From: Phytophthora sp. 'mugwort'
Lineage: Eukaryota > Oomycota > Peronosporomycetes > Peronosporales > Peronosporaceae
NCBI GenBank assembly: GCA_033558025.1
Contig: JAUCEF010000016.1
Span: forward strand, 1,674,001 to 1,738,000
Direction: 5' to 3'
DNA: 64,000 nt
The notes beneath the pieces were generated by a model that searched no databases, had not been told where the DNA came from, and saw only the letters and a list, made by a program, of their open reading frames with translations. Shown here piece by piece: positions 53,019 through 63,979 of the stretch. Position numbers and translations under genes: made by a program. Within the stretch, counting starts at the first letter, position 1. Each line of letters starts with the position of its first letter.

Positions 53019-54923
53019 ATGGCCCTGCTGCGATGTCGGTCTGTTGTGTTGGTGTTTCTCTTGTTATTCAGCGAGGATGCCAACGCCTTCGTAGCGACAA
53101 GGAAGGCGGTCGCGTTCTACGATGACAGCGCGTGCACAACGACCCCTTTGAGCCTGCAGGTGTCCAATATTTCGACGAACTGCACGGAGCAGAGCTGTAG
53201 CTCCATTGTGTTTGGACACAATTTGTATTACTACAAGACGACGTGCTTGGGTATGGCCACTGACACGCACGAGTACATTGCAGCGGCGTTCACAGGGACA
53301 AGACACATCACTATGGACCAATTCCGACACCAAAACTGCAGCATATACACACAGACGCACGCGTTGCAAGACTCGAAGCGTTGTGTGCTATTCGCAGTCG
53401 ACTCGATCTCACTGGCGTCCAATGCATCGGCCATTGCGACGATACTCGTCGACGGATCGATCAATGTTCAATTCTTTCCTGCTACCAACTGCAGCGGGCC
53501 GTCTCCATCCTCTTCCTCTCTGGACAAGCAGCAGGTGGCGGCACACCAGTGCTACCAAGCAAGCACGTTCTATATCAGCACCGATACAAGCTCCTCATCC
53601 GTCGGCGATGAAGCGTCTTCAGACACTTCTGTACAGCCTCAAGCTTGGACCGACAGCAGTGCCCAGAACCTTCGTAGCACAACGTTTGTTAGCCTTCTCG
53701 TCGTCTCTGTGGCGTTGATCCTCAGTATCGTTGGCTTTGTCGTGTGGAAGTGGCGGTCTACCAAGCACAAGCTGCAGCTCGCACGCACCAACGCGAACGA
53801 CAGTGTAGCCATGTTGGAGCCTGACGACATGGTCTACTTGTCCAAGCCCGTAAGTGGTCGTACATTCCTCCCTCAAAACAGCACATGCTCCACATTCCGA
53901 GAGCAAATGACCGTCCGTTCACTCGCTCCTGCTCTCTCAAGCTTCGGCTCCAACTATCAACATTCAGGTCAAACTTTCGTGCCGGGTTCATCAAATACGA
54001 ACTTAATTCTTCAGGAAACAACTTTGAAGCGTCCATGGGAAGACGATTTCGTCGTGGCAGCTCGTATTCCTCGTGATAAAGTCGTGGTCGTTCAGCTCCT
54101 CAGTCGTGGAGGCTTTGGTGTCGTGTATGCAGGGCTCTACAATGGCCGACGCGTTGCGATCAAGATGCTTCTGCCCGAAACTCGTCGTAATATTTCTCAT
54201 GTCGTTGATCTACTGACCGAAGTGAAGATGATGGCGTCGATGGAACACCCTCATATCGTTGAGTTTATCGGTGTAGCGTGGGACTCTTTAACAAACATGT
54301 GCGTCGTGTCAGAGTTAATGGCTGGAGGGGACTTGAAGGCGCTCTTGAGTGACTACGAAGAGCAAAAAGAGCCCATGGGTTTTACCCGAGACAAGCTCAA
54401 GATCGCGCTGCATATCGCCCATGCACTGACGTATATGCACTCAATGGACCCTCCGATCATCCATCGTGACCTCAAGTCGAAGAATGTCTTGCTGAATGAA
54501 AGGCTGGAGGCGAAACTCACCGATTTTGGGACGTCTCGAGAGCGTGTGAACGAGTCAATGACTGGAGGTGTTGGAACATGTTTGTGGATGGCGCCCGAGG
54601 TTATGATTGGAGACAGATACGATGACAAGGCCGACATGTTCTCCTTTGGCGTCGTGCTTTCCGAGCTGGACACACACGCGTCGCCATATTGGCACGTCAA
54701 AGACCCTAATGACTCGAGTCGACAGATGCCCGAGCCAGCAATTTTACAACTTGTGGCCACTGGCAAACTACACGTCAAATTCTCAAAAGAAGCTCTTCAA
54801 GCCGTCGTAGAGCTGGGTCAAGTCTGTGTATCACTAGATCCTACAGCAAGGCCAACAGCCTCCGAGGCGCTCTACAAAATGCACTCGATATTAACACACG
54901 ACGCTGAAAAAGGTGGTGCGTAG
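53019..54923 (+). CDS. Receptor-like TKL protein kinase 3 with signal peptide
   Basis: 634 residues, no intron. Signal peptide at 1-23 (SVVLVFLLLFSEDANA). Ectodomain at about 24-220 with spaced Cys and many N-x-S/T sites. Transmembrane helix at about 222-246 (VSLLVVSVALILSIVGFVVW) and a juxtamembrane linker of about 110 residues. Kinase domain at about 355-625: LSRGGFGVVYAG, VAIK with K382, HRDLKSKN with D484, DFGTSRE with D502, GTCLWMAPE. It is clearly paralogous to the pair at 32.9-36.6 kb (shared EVKxMASxxHPxIVxFIGVAW). Unlike them it has a complete signal peptide and a long linker. Predicted plasma-membrane receptor-like Ser/Thr kinase with unknown ligand. It converges with REV1 (86 bp between stops). 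Confidence 0.9.
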   Translation: MALLRCRSVVLVFLLLFSEDANAFVATRKAVAFYDDSACTTTPLSLQVSNISTNCTEQSCSSIVFGHNLYYYKTTCLGMATDTHEYIAAAFTGTRHITMDQFRHQNCSIYTQTHALQDSKRCVLFAVDSISLASNASAIATILVDGSINVQFFPATNCSGPSPSSSSLDKQQVAAHQCYQASTFYISTDTSSSSVGDEASSDTSVQPQAWTDSSAQNLRSTTFVSLLVVSVALILSIVGFVVWKWRSTKHKLQLARTNANDSVAMLEPDDMVYLSKPVSGRTFLPQNSTCSTFREQMTVRSLAPALSSFGSNYQHSGQTFVPGSSNTNLILQETTLKRPWEDDFVVAARIPRDKVVVVQLLSRGGFGVVYAGLYNGRRVAIKMLLPETRRNISHVVDLLTEVKMMASMEHPHIVEFIGVAWDSLTNMCVVSELMAGGDLKALLSDYEEQKEPMGFTRDKLKIALHIAHALTYMHSMDPPIIHRDLKSKNVLLNERLEAKLTDFGTSRERVNESMTGGVGTCLWMAPEVMIGDRYDDKADMFSFGVVLSELDTHASPYWHVKDPNDSSRQMPEPAILQLVATGKLHVKFSKEALQAVVELGQVCVSLDPTARPTASEALYKMHSILTHDAEKGGA

Positions 54924-55009
54924 GATTTTTAAATCCTAAACAGTAAGACAAAAAAATAATAATATCGTGAACTACCATTAATTTGACTCTTTTTGGACAA
55001 AGTTAATTG

Positions 55010-57990
55010 CTATAGCGGAGCAACCAATCGCAACGACAGCATTCCGTTAAAATGCCGTCGAATATCTTGGTTCACAAGGTCGAGAACATGGTTAAATCCG
55101 CGTTTCAATAGTTCAGTGAGTTCCGTCGGGGTGGCTGTACTGGTACATTTACGACGCACAAAGCGGAGCATCCGTAAGGCCTGGTCAAGCGCTCGATTCT
55201 CCACCTCAACCAAGATACGCGAGTAGATTGCATCGAATACAGCCGACTGTGCTCGAGTTCTAGCGTTGACGTGCTCGTCCTCACTCTCAGCTGCGAGGGC
55301 AGCAACTTGAAGACTCTCAACAAGATTGGCATACAGGTTTTCAATCGTGGGTAGCATAGCGGATGTCGACTTTTTTTTCACAGTTTGGTCGGAGCTACCA
55401 ACCGATAGAGCTTTAGGAATTGGAGCAACAGTTGACGTTGGTCTGCGTTTCTTGGCGTATCGATCAATTTCTCTTCGGATCGCGAATGGGAGTGAATGGT
55501 AAACTTCCGAGTCGACTTGGGACAGTCGGATGTCATCTAACGCGTCTTCTTTCGCTTCTGAGTCTTCTTCACCCCAGGGATGACCAGAACCCGCAAGTCG
55601 ATTGTTAAACGTGGAATCAAAGATGTTTCTTGCCGGTTGTCGTCTTCGACGTGGTGCTTTTCCGTTGGTCTTTCGTTTTGGGAGAGGTTGACGAGGTGGC
55701 TGGCCAGCAGTCAACGTACCTCGACCATACGAAGCTAAGATTTCTCGCTGAAGCTGCTCAGGTAACTCTTCCAAGACCCCCATATTAATCTGTGAAAAGG
55801 TTGTGGTGGCGAAGTCACTCCTATTCATGTTGGCCCCAGGCTCATCCTCGATTTTCTGTTCACCTTCTTCTGCTTCACTTACACGCGGTGACTGTGGGTT
55901 CGTTGACGCTGGTTGATGGGTCGAATCTTTCAACCACGCCTTGAAAAGCTGTCCACTTCGCTGCTTACTGCTTGGGGCATCCGAAATTAATTTTGTTGCC
56001 TGCACGCCCACTCCTCGGAGTTCTTCGCTCGGACAATTCAACTGCCGAAGAAGCTCGATACAGGTCTTACCGATCACGACTTCATCGTCCGTTGGTTGAA
56101 CTAGCACGTGACTTTTTGAGAAGTTATCGCACACACCATGGCCCATAAACTTGGACGGCTCGACAGGTGCTCCTTCCGCTCGCTTCTTAATCAGTAACGT
56201 TAAGCATTTCGTCCGCATTTTCAAATTTCGAAGGCGGAGACTAAGTTCCTCACCTAGCGCCATCAAAAACACCGTTGCGTCTTCCCATTTCTCGAAGCGA
56301 ATGCCGAAATTAACGACGGCAGACACACTCTTCCGCATCATATTGGACTCCATAGACAGCAGCCGAAAATCGATCCCTCGAGCGAAGTTGTAGAGCATTT
56401 CCCCCGACGCTTTACCGAGTGCGTGTACGAGTTCACCTTTTGTCATTGAGACTAATTGCCGCACGTCCTCCGCTCCAAGCGCTTCAAGCTTTGCACCTGT
56501 CTTGTATCCAGCTCCAGGTAAGTCATGGACCTTAAGCGATAGCATAAACTCTTCCGCTTGGCTCGGGGTCGAGATTTGGTAAATACCATCCGGTTTCGCC
56601 TTTTTTGACGCCAACTTGGCGAGAAGAACGTTAAAGGCGATGCCCACGCTGGCAGGGCACCCAGTCTGCTCGAAAATCTCGTGTCGAATCGTTTTTGCCT
56701 TCTCCAGGCCATTAATTCCAGCCCCAAATTCAAGGAAAGCCTCATCACAACTCATCGCTTGCACGTACGGCGTATGCGAGAAGAAAATATCATAGATTTG
56801 AAACGAGATACGCTCAATAGCGTCGAACTGGTACGGCAGCACCACCAACTCGGGGCACAACTCTTTCGCAGTTTGCATGAACATCCCGGCGCCGACGCCT
56901 TTCGCACGCGCCAGGTAGTTGCACGACGAGATTTCCGACGACCCGGCATTGCTCGAGTGAGCAACAGCTACAGGCAGCTTGGTCAGCTCTGGACGGCCTC
57001 GTACAGCTACCGCGACGAAGAAACAGTCCATATCGACGTGTAGAATCACTCGATTACTTGAGGAAACCGAGGCTCTCGTGATGGGTCCACCTTGATACTT
57101 TGCTTGGAACTCGGCCGCTTTCTGCTGGAATGTAGCGCGCCATGTGCCAATGTGGTGCAACCTCGACTTGGCGAAGAAGTGTCGCACAAATTCTGGGCCA
57201 TCTCGCGTTGAATTGGTGAGTAGCTTTGGTCCTGGTCTCGAACTCTTTTCAGTCGTCGTTTGGGGCGAGGGGGACCTTTGTGGGTCCTCCAAGACATCCC
57301 ACTCGTCCTCCTTCAATGCCAAGATATCAGATTCGTCACCATCTCCTTCAGCATGTTTAGACGCCAATTCGACAGCGTCAGTACTCCGATTACCTTTAAC
57401 TTCAACATCGGGACTGTCCTTCGCCACGGATGCCGACAAACTCAAGATGCTGCCCTGCGTCGGGTCAGTAAAGCCCGCGTACAGGAACGACTGCATGGGT
57501 TGCAGCTTCTTCTGCTTGATGCTCTGCACGATCCAGTCCGGATGCACGACCGGCAGCGGCTTCTTCGCCTTCCTGCAGCCAATCAAAACGCCGTCAATGA
57601 TGTTGCCTTTTATCTCAACACGTCAACTTCAATTTTCATGCCTTACTTAAGTTGCAGCAACTTGGACGCGGGTAAATGAGTTGCGATAATGTGCGTCACT
57701 CGGCCAGTATCGTAGTGCTCGAAGCCGCCACCATGCACCAACATAAGCTGGCGGATCTCCTCCTTGCTGGGCACGGTATACCCGTCCACGTATACATGGA
57801 CGCCCTGGAAGATGCCTGTATTACTGCCATGCGACGCACTAGGCGACGCCGCCGACGCGAAGCTCTCGTTCTGGCTGCGAAGCTTCTGGATCTTGTGCGA
57901 CATGTACACGCCGAAGCTGCCGTCATGGTGCTCGCCCACACGCTTCCTCCCAGCGCCGCCGGCTTCGACGCCTTCACCTCGGCGTCGCAT
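55010..57990 (-). CDS. REV1: DNA repair polymerase REV1
   Basis: Exons 57990-57647 and 57572-55010 (intron 74 nt) encode 968 residues. BRCT domain at about 30-140 ([20 protein letters not shown], then [11 protein letters not shown]), split by the intron. A Rev1-specific block [13 protein letters not shown] precedes the Y-family polymerase: [11 protein letters not shown] (catalytic Asp near 295) and [10 protein letters not shown] (Asp/Glu near 392), then helix-hairpin-helix and little-finger regions. Two ubiquitin-binding motifs lie near 710 ([10 protein letters not shown]) and 800 ([10 protein letters not shown]). The C-terminal domain at about 850-968 would bind other translesion polymerases. 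REV1 inserts dCMP opposite damaged template bases and scaffolds translesion synthesis in the nucleus. ATG 57990 is preferred over the adjacent TTG. It is divergent from GTP cyclohydrolase I. Confidence 0.93.
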
Positions 57991-58139
57991 CAAGCAATTC
58001 CCTTTTTTCGTCCAATCACTTACAAGAAAACCGTAAGTCTAATATCCTCCAATCTCATCCGTCTCTAAAAAACTCCAATATCGTCCAATCACATAACCCA
58101 GAGGGACATGCTCCATTGACGTTCGCTCGTCTGCCCGCC

Positions 58140-58157
58140 GGTCATTTTGCAACGTTT
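58140..58157 (+). promoter_or_regulatory. Oomycete initiator of the GTP cyclohydrolase gene
   Basis: GGTCATTTTGCAACGTTT matches GCTCATTYYNCAWTTT very well and lies about 40 bp before ATG 58194, which supports that start codon. Confidence 0.65.
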
Positions 58158-58193
58158 GGCTCAAGTGCTCGTGGCCACCGCCTTCCCGTGTCC

Positions 58194-58958
58194 ATGGCCC
58201 CTATCACCACCACCCTAAGCACCGCTGAGCACGATCTGCACCCCACGAGCGACGCGTACCTGCTCCAAGCCAACGCTGCCAAGTCCCAAGCCACCGCCAC
58301 TATGCAGAACACAACGCTGACCAAAGAGGAGAAGCTGGCTCAGCTGTCCATGACGCTGCCCTCGCGCTCGCCCAACGACTACGTGGATGATAAGGAGAAG
58401 CTGGAGAAGATGGCGGCGGCCGTCACCACATTGCTCGAGTGCATTGGAGAGGATCCGCAGCGCGAGGGGCTCGTCAAAACGCCCATGCGCATGGCCAAGG
58501 CCATGCTCTACAACACCAAAGGCTACGGCCAAAGCCTCGCGGACGTCCTCAATGAGGCGGTCTTTGAGGAGGACCACGACGAGATGGTCATTGTACGAGA
58601 CATCGATCTCTATTCCATGTGCGAGCACCACATGGTGCCGTTCACGGGCAAGGTGCATATCGGTTACATCCCCAACGGCAAAGTGCTGGGGCTCAGCAAG
58701 CTCGCGAGAGTCAGCGAGGTCTTCTCGCGACGTTTGCAGGTGCAGGAGAGGCTGACGAAGCAAATCGCTAATGCTATCATGGGCGTCATTGAGCCCAAGG
58801 GCGTAGCTGTGGTCATCGAAGCCACGCACATGTGCATGGTGATGCGCGGAGTGGAAAAGAGTGGGGCCAGTACCGTCACAAGCTCCGTGCTGGGAGTGTT
58901 CAAGAGCGATCCACGTACCAGGAGCGAGTTCATGTCGCTTATCCACAGCAGGAGATAA
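58194..58958 (+). CDS. GCH1: GTP cyclohydrolase I (EC 3.5.4.16)
   Basis: 254 residues from ATG 58194 (MAPITTT). An N-terminal extension of about 70 residues is followed by the T-fold catalytic domain: [80 protein letters not shown], and the end RSEFMSLI. The zinc ligands are the Cys of CEHH, a His of the same motif and the Cys of HMCM. The enzyme converts GTP to dihydroneopterin triphosphate, the first step of folate and tetrahydrobiopterin synthesis, in the cytosol. The gene has no intron. The upstream TTG-started frame is rejected because the initiator element lies inside it. Confidence 0.96.
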   Translation: MAPITTTLSTAEHDLHPTSDAYLLQANAAKSQATATMQNTTLTKEEKLAQLSMTLPSRSPNDYVDDKEKLEKMAAAVTTLLECIGEDPQREGLVKTPMRMAKAMLYNTKGYGQSLADVLNEAVFEEDHDEMVIVRDIDLYSMCEHHMVPFTGKVHIGYIPNGKVLGLSKLARVSEVFSRRLQVQERLTKQIANAIMGVIEPKGVAVVIEATHMCMVMRGVEKSGASTVTSSVLGVFKSDPRTRSEFMSLIHSRR

Positions 58959-59283
58959 AAAGTGAAGTGGCTGGATGATCGATTTGGACGCCCACTGCAT
59001 GATCGAGCCAGCCCACGTTCAATGTCGCAACGGCGTGTGCTCGGCCGAGTCAAACCAAAGGAGCGTGGGACGGGAGATAGAGAGGAAGAGAACCACCCAT
59101 TTTTTTGCTTTACGAGGCCGAGAAGACCTAGAACTACGCCCTTCCGACAGGCGCTTGTTAATACTGCTTTTTGTTTTACTTGGTGAGTATTCCGACATGT
59201 CAGGTTTTTATTAGATGAAAAGAAAGAAAAAAAGGAGAAAAGGAGAAGGAAGTTCCTGATAAGCTACGTGCTGACCTATTCCT
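58959..59283. other. Intergenic between convergent genes
   Basis: About 325 bp between the stop codons of GCH1 and the EF-hand-like gene. A purine-rich tract (aaaagaaagaaaaaaaggag) lies near 59217-59250. No gene is supported. Confidence 0.5.
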
Positions 59284-62145
59284 TCAAGAATAATCCGAGT
59301 CGACGGCCTGGATGAGTGCAATATAGTTGACGTCGTTCGTAAGCTTGCGGCCGTCCCGGTGTGCGAACTGGTGTGTGAGTGCTTGGACCTCTGTAGACGT
59401 CAACGATACTTGCATCATGTCGAGCACGGCAGCGAACTGGAATTTGTTCACACGGGTGACGTTGTTATGGTCATAGTCCTGGAAGTATGGCTTCATGTGT
59501 AAACGGCGGTGGTTGACTTCGCTACGAAGTTTTTCAAGTATACGCTTCATGGACTCATTTAAGCCCTCCTGCTGCCCAGAAGACACAGCAGAAGCCACAC
59601 CGTGAGAGAAATCGATCGCCTGCAGGAACGTTCTCCAGTCAATCTTGTCTGGGTTTCGACTGGAGCGGAAGTGCATGCTCAACGTGTGGATGTCGGCTGC
59701 GTCCAAGACACACCCGCTACGGTTGAGTGCCGTGTGGAACTTGGCCATTGTGATCTCGCCTGACCGCAACTTGTCGCCCTCGACAAGGAACTCTTTTAAG
59801 CGAATACGCTTGGAATGAAGTTGACGTCGCAAGTCGTCAAGAAGCTGTGAGAGATCTGTCGCGTCTGTGTGGCTGTCTCGAGCTCTCCGCTTACTGGCAT
59901 CGTTGTTTATGATGCCGTTCTGGTACAATTCCTGTCGGAATGCAACACTACCGGGTAAAACGAGACCTCGCAGCTCTTCTGTACTAGTTTGGTGCGTATA
60001 ACTTCCGAGGATCTCAAGCGCTTGGAGGAATGCGCGGTAATTGACGTCGCAAATCGAACTCAGCGTTGCACTCGTACCGACTGCTGCCTGCTCCCGGAAC
60101 TTGATCAACAGAAGCCGCGAATCTGAAGCTTGAGCTGGCAGCAGAGCGAACATGGACAACACACGCTCAAATTTCGTTGCAGATATGAAGCCTTGTTTCG
60201 AGCGATCAAAGTCTTCAAATGCCGGTTTGATCTCCATACGTTGACGATTAATTGCTCTCTTCATTGTCAGCATCACTTGCTTCACTTGATCCTCCTCTGC
60301 TGGAGTAAGGTCCTTATCAATCACAACTCCACCAAACTGTCCGTCACGAGTCTCGAGAGTTTTCAAATCCTGGTGTGGCTTCTGTTCCAGATTTTTCACT
60401 GTGAAGACGCTCTCGACATCATCCACGAACGCTTTCCACGCGATCCAGTGCTTGCCCATGCTATCGACTTCTTTGCACGCGTAATGGTCGCCAAGTAGCG
60501 ACATTTCGTCCCGAGACAGGATCAAGCCCGCTGCATTCAAGCCCGCGCAGAACTGAGCAGCCGTGATCTTACCGTGACGTAACTTGTCAAAATCGCGGTA
60601 ATATTCTTCAAGACGAATGCGATCGCGCTTGACCGTCTGTTTGATGTAGCGAAGCAGCATAGACACCGAGCGTACATGAGCTTCAGCCACAGTCTCCTCA
60701 AAGGTGTCGATACGAAGCTTCGCCGGAGTAATGATCTCAGATACGACGCCACCTCGCGAAGACGGGCGACTTCCCGACCGCTGGTTATCATTTCCCCAAT
60801 TCTCGAGGTCGTAGCAGAACGTGACGTAGTTAACAAAACGGTCTCCGTGTGAGCTCGAGTATCGTTGCAGCAATGCCCGTCGTTCACTCTCGCTGTTTAC
60901 TGTCAGCTTGAACATGGCCAACACACGGAAAAACTGGTCCACTGTGATGTGTTCACGTTTGCCTTTATCAAAGTCTTGGAACGTTGGCTTCAGTAGAACT
61001 CGTCGCGTGGAGCAATACGTGTGAAGCCGCTGCATCATTCCCTGGTGAACTGCAGCGTCGGCATCGGTCAATGAGCCACGCACTGCACGTGAACATTTGT
61101 CGGCAGTCGCGTGGGTTGTAGCCTTGGTAATTGTAGCGAGAATGTCGTCAAAGTTGTTGTCTTGATGCTCTTCTTGACGATTTGTCTTGCCGTCGATGAA
61201 GTTACAGAAGCGAATGTAGTCCACTTTCCTCGTGTCCAACGTCTGCATCGTGCCGTACTTTTGGACGAGCAAGATCAACTCGTTTTCGGCCACAATAGGG
61301 AAACACAGTTTGACGCAACGTCGGAACTGGGCTTCTGTACACTTGCCCGTGCGTAGCGGATCGAAGTCCGTGAAGAAGTTTTTCGTGCGGATGCGATCGC
61401 GCAGAACCAGCTCCGAGAGCTCTGCTTCAATCTCTTGGACTGCGTCGAAGTGGTGTGTTTCTGCTGCTGACAAGTGCCGTCTTTCTGGTGAACGGGGTTG
61501 AGCCGACTTGGTTCCAGCACCGGATGCACCTGGACAAATGTCAAAGTGGAGTGCGCGATAGTGCACGTCCAGTTTGTCGCCGTACGCCTTCAGAAGGACG
61601 TCCATCTCGTCGGAAGAAAGCACAACGATGTCTGAAATATCTCTGATGAACTGCGGCCGAGTCACTTTGCCAGCATTGCTTCGATCAAAGTCGTGGAAAA
61701 CATCTTTGAGTACAATGCCCTTGTTCATCACAGCTGCAAAGAGCTTCTGCTTCACGACTGCAAGTGTGGCTTCTTCAGCTGGCGACATTTGTTCCAGTGC
61801 AAATGTCTTGATAGTCTCACAATCACCGTGAATACTCGACTGAAGAGTAGGTTTCGCCTCGAGTCCTTTCACTGTGAATACCTTGTCCATCAAGTCACAG
61901 AAGCGTCGATAGTCCACGAAGGACGGGTCATCAACAAGCCGATACTTCGCGATGAGTAGATTGACTTCAGTAGCAGATAACTGAAGGCCACTGACATCAA
62001 GTGCACGCTTGAACTGTTCACTCTTAATCTTCTTAACTCGATGAATATCAAACGTCTTCATGAACTCTTCCAGCCGAAGACGACGTTGCTTGCATAACAT
62101 GCGGACCTTGGCCTTCAGCGACCGAAACTCAGGAGAGCTGTGCAT
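59284..62145 (-). CDS. Large protein with eight EF-hand-like modules
   Basis: 953 residues from ATG 62145 (MHSSPEFRSLKAKVR). The frame is open to a GTG at 62283 and an ATG at 62247 would add 34 residues, but these lack recognisable homology. Eight modules of about 100-120 residues each carry a basic helix (e.g. KQRRLRLEEF, RDRIRTKNFF, KRDRIRLEEY), an FxDFDxxxxGxxxxxQF loop and a paired second half ending VDYRRF, VNYVTF, VNYRAF or VNYIAL. Loops such as DPLRTGKCTEAQ and DKLRHGKITAAQ lack several calcium ligands, so most hands are probably structural. The layout resembles EFCAB6-type proteins, often linked to cilia or flagella; a flagellar role in zoospores is only a guess. Confidence 0.8.
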   Translation of the reverse strand: MHSSPEFRSLKAKVRMLCKQRRLRLEEFMKTFDIHRVKKIKSEQFKRALDVSGLQLSATEVNLLIAKYRLVDDPSFVDYRRFCDLMDKVFTVKGLEAKPTLQSSIHGDCETIKTFALEQMSPAEEATLAVVKQKLFAAVMNKGIVLKDVFHDFDRSNAGKVTRPQFIRDISDIVVLSSDEMDVLLKAYGDKLDVHYRALHFDICPGASGAGTKSAQPRSPERRHLSAAETHHFDAVQEIEAELSELVLRDRIRTKNFFTDFDPLRTGKCTEAQFRRCVKLCFPIVAENELILLVQKYGTMQTLDTRKVDYIRFCNFIDGKTNRQEEHQDNNFDDILATITKATTHATADKCSRAVRGSLTDADAAVHQGMMQRLHTYCSTRRVLLKPTFQDFDKGKREHITVDQFFRVLAMFKLTVNSESERRALLQRYSSSHGDRFVNYVTFCYDLENWGNDNQRSGSRPSSRGGVVSEIITPAKLRIDTFEETVAEAHVRSVSMLLRYIKQTVKRDRIRLEEYYRDFDKLRHGKITAAQFCAGLNAAGLILSRDEMSLLGDHYACKEVDSMGKHWIAWKAFVDDVESVFTVKNLEQKPHQDLKTLETRDGQFGGVVIDKDLTPAEEDQVKQVMLTMKRAINRQRMEIKPAFEDFDRSKQGFISATKFERVLSMFALLPAQASDSRLLLIKFREQAAVGTSATLSSICDVNYRAFLQALEILGSYTHQTSTEELRGLVLPGSVAFRQELYQNGIINNDASKRRARDSHTDATDLSQLLDDLRRQLHSKRIRLKEFLVEGDKLRSGEITMAKFHTALNRSGCVLDAADIHTLSMHFRSSRNPDKIDWRTFLQAIDFSHGVASAVSSGQQEGLNESMKRILEKLRSEVNHRRLHMKPYFQDYDHNNVTRVNKFQFAAVLDMMQVSLTSTEVQALTHQFAHRDGRKLTNDVNYIALIQAVDSDYS

Positions 62146-62350
62146 CTTTAAGGGACAAGCGACCAAAACTGACCTTCCGATTGCTGGTGGTGTCGCTGTC
62201 AATGCAGACGTCTGCGTGAAAAAAATACCTCTGGCAACTCTACACATCACGCAAAAATAGCGGCAAAACACCCACGAAAACACTGGAAATACAACGTCCG
62301 GTTCATAAGAAGTATTTAGTTAGTACGCATCAAAAATTGTCACGGGATTC

Positions 62351-63979
62351 TCAAATGGTATCACGGTCCACTAATGGGATATGCTCCGAAAAGCGAGCAG
62401 CCTTGGAGATCTTGATATCCGAATACGGAGCGTCTTGTTCAACGTCCACGTAGTCCAAAGTCTTCAGCTGGAGGAGCTCAAAGAACAGTGCGGCTGCTGT
62501 TCGTCGATCCTGAGTCTTCTTGGTAAGCTGTTTATAAGTGACTTCATCCTTGTTGTTGAGCGACTTCCGCAACACTTTCATCACCTTTACAGTGTGTGGA
62601 TGCCATTTGTGCTGGGCAGTTGAAGCTTCAGCATTGTCAACCTCAATAGCGTTATTCGCATCGCCTCGAATGTCGTTCACAGCGCCTAGCTCAATGTCCA
62701 CGTTCAAATCTTCCAGGTCCTGCTCAAATGGGGCCCCAAGCTCGTAGTCCGGGAAGCCATCGTCAACACGCTCACTTAAACACGACAATAATTGTCAGTC
62801 GTGTACGGGAAAAGCACGAGTGAAACTACAACGGCACTTACGGCTCAGTCGGGCCCATGTCTGCAAACTCAAAACGGTTTTCTTCCTCGATATCGTGCAG
62901 CATCGAGGCATCGCACGATCCCGTTGTCACATCCAAGCCAGTCTGAGCGTAAAAAGAGAAATAATGAGTTCAATGCACTAAACACAACGCTAAGGAAAGC
63001 TTAACGTACCGAGTTCGTGCTCATACGCGAGTTCGCGCTCATACGTCGAGTCAGCTCAATATCCTCCGCTTGGGTCGACTCTCTCGTCTTAGAACCGAAC
63101 GGGAATTTCCGTTTCTTCATTGTGACGTTGAACATGCTCAGTAGTTCTTCAGATATGTTAATCATGCACGGTCTGTAGAGCATTTCTGCTCCAGTCTGTA
63201 AATCTACACCATTCTTGTTTCCGGTGTTCTTGATGTACGTGATTTCTCGCGTGCGGGTAATATCGGACGTATCTTCCATTCCCTGCTTCAAAACTGACGA
63301 GTGCAGCTCCGTGACTGTGTCACGAGCGATCTTTCTCTTCTTCTTGGGCCTGTTCGTCTCCAGATTCGCCAGCGCTGCATCCAGCGACGCACGCGTCGAG
63401 CCATTAATGCTCACATTAATATCCCCGCTGATATCCAGCGCGCTGCCATTAATATTCATCGCGTCGTCAATTGGGTTCTCAATCGGTAGTGCGTCGTCCG
63501 CAGGCATCTCGAACGACGCGTCATGAAATCCAAACTCCGGCTGCTCTCCATCCGCCATCAACGAGCTCCTGTCTGTCGATTTATCTCCAGTATTTATCAT
63601 GTCGGAATCATCCAATGGTAATATTGGGGCATCAGCTTCACGTGCCATTTCAACGTCACTGACAGTGCTCATATCCAGCCCAGAGCTGCCAAAGTTGTCG
63701 TCCAAGTCAAACGCCTGCCCGTAACCCTCACCACCTCCAAAAGAGTCCTCCATCGCAATCGCATCTACAAACACACACAAAAGAAAACAATAATATTTTA
63801 GGATAAACAAAAGTATTCACACATAATAATAATATAAAATCTTTTTCGTACCTCTCTCGGCAAACGCGTTCTCCTCACGAATAATGTCCAGTGGGTCTGC
63901 CAGCGTAATATCCTGGCGTCTTGCCATCGTCGGGTTGGGCGTAAGAAACCATCCCTCCAACGCCTCCACATCAATAGCA
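62351..63979 (-). CDS. RAD21: Cohesin subunit RAD21 (alpha-kleisin), 5' end outside window
   Basis: Partial gene; the first exons lie beyond the right edge. Visible exons: 63979-63852, 63764-63010, 62942-62842, 62774-62351, with introns of 87, 67 and 67 nt joining in frame. The middle part has the acidic DPLDIIREENAF and FDLDDNFGSSGLDMS segments typical of kleisins. The C-terminus has the winged-helix SMC1-binding domain: TVKVMKVLRKSLNNKDEVTY, TAAALFFELLQLKTLDYVDV, EQDAPYSDIKI. RAD21 closes the SMC1-SMC3 ring and holds sister chromatids together. A basic KKKRK near 63340 is a likely nuclear signal. Meiotic REC8 is an alternative, but the YVDVEQDAPYSDI end fits RAD21 best. Confidence 0.9.

Noticed and set aside
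58116..58193. TTG-started extension of GTP cyclohydrolase
   Set aside because: An oomycete initiator element lies inside this segment, so it is probably untranscribed or leader.
58215..59000. 261-residue antisense frame over GTP cyclohydrolase
   Set aside because: His-rich low-complexity shadow of the conserved enzyme frame.
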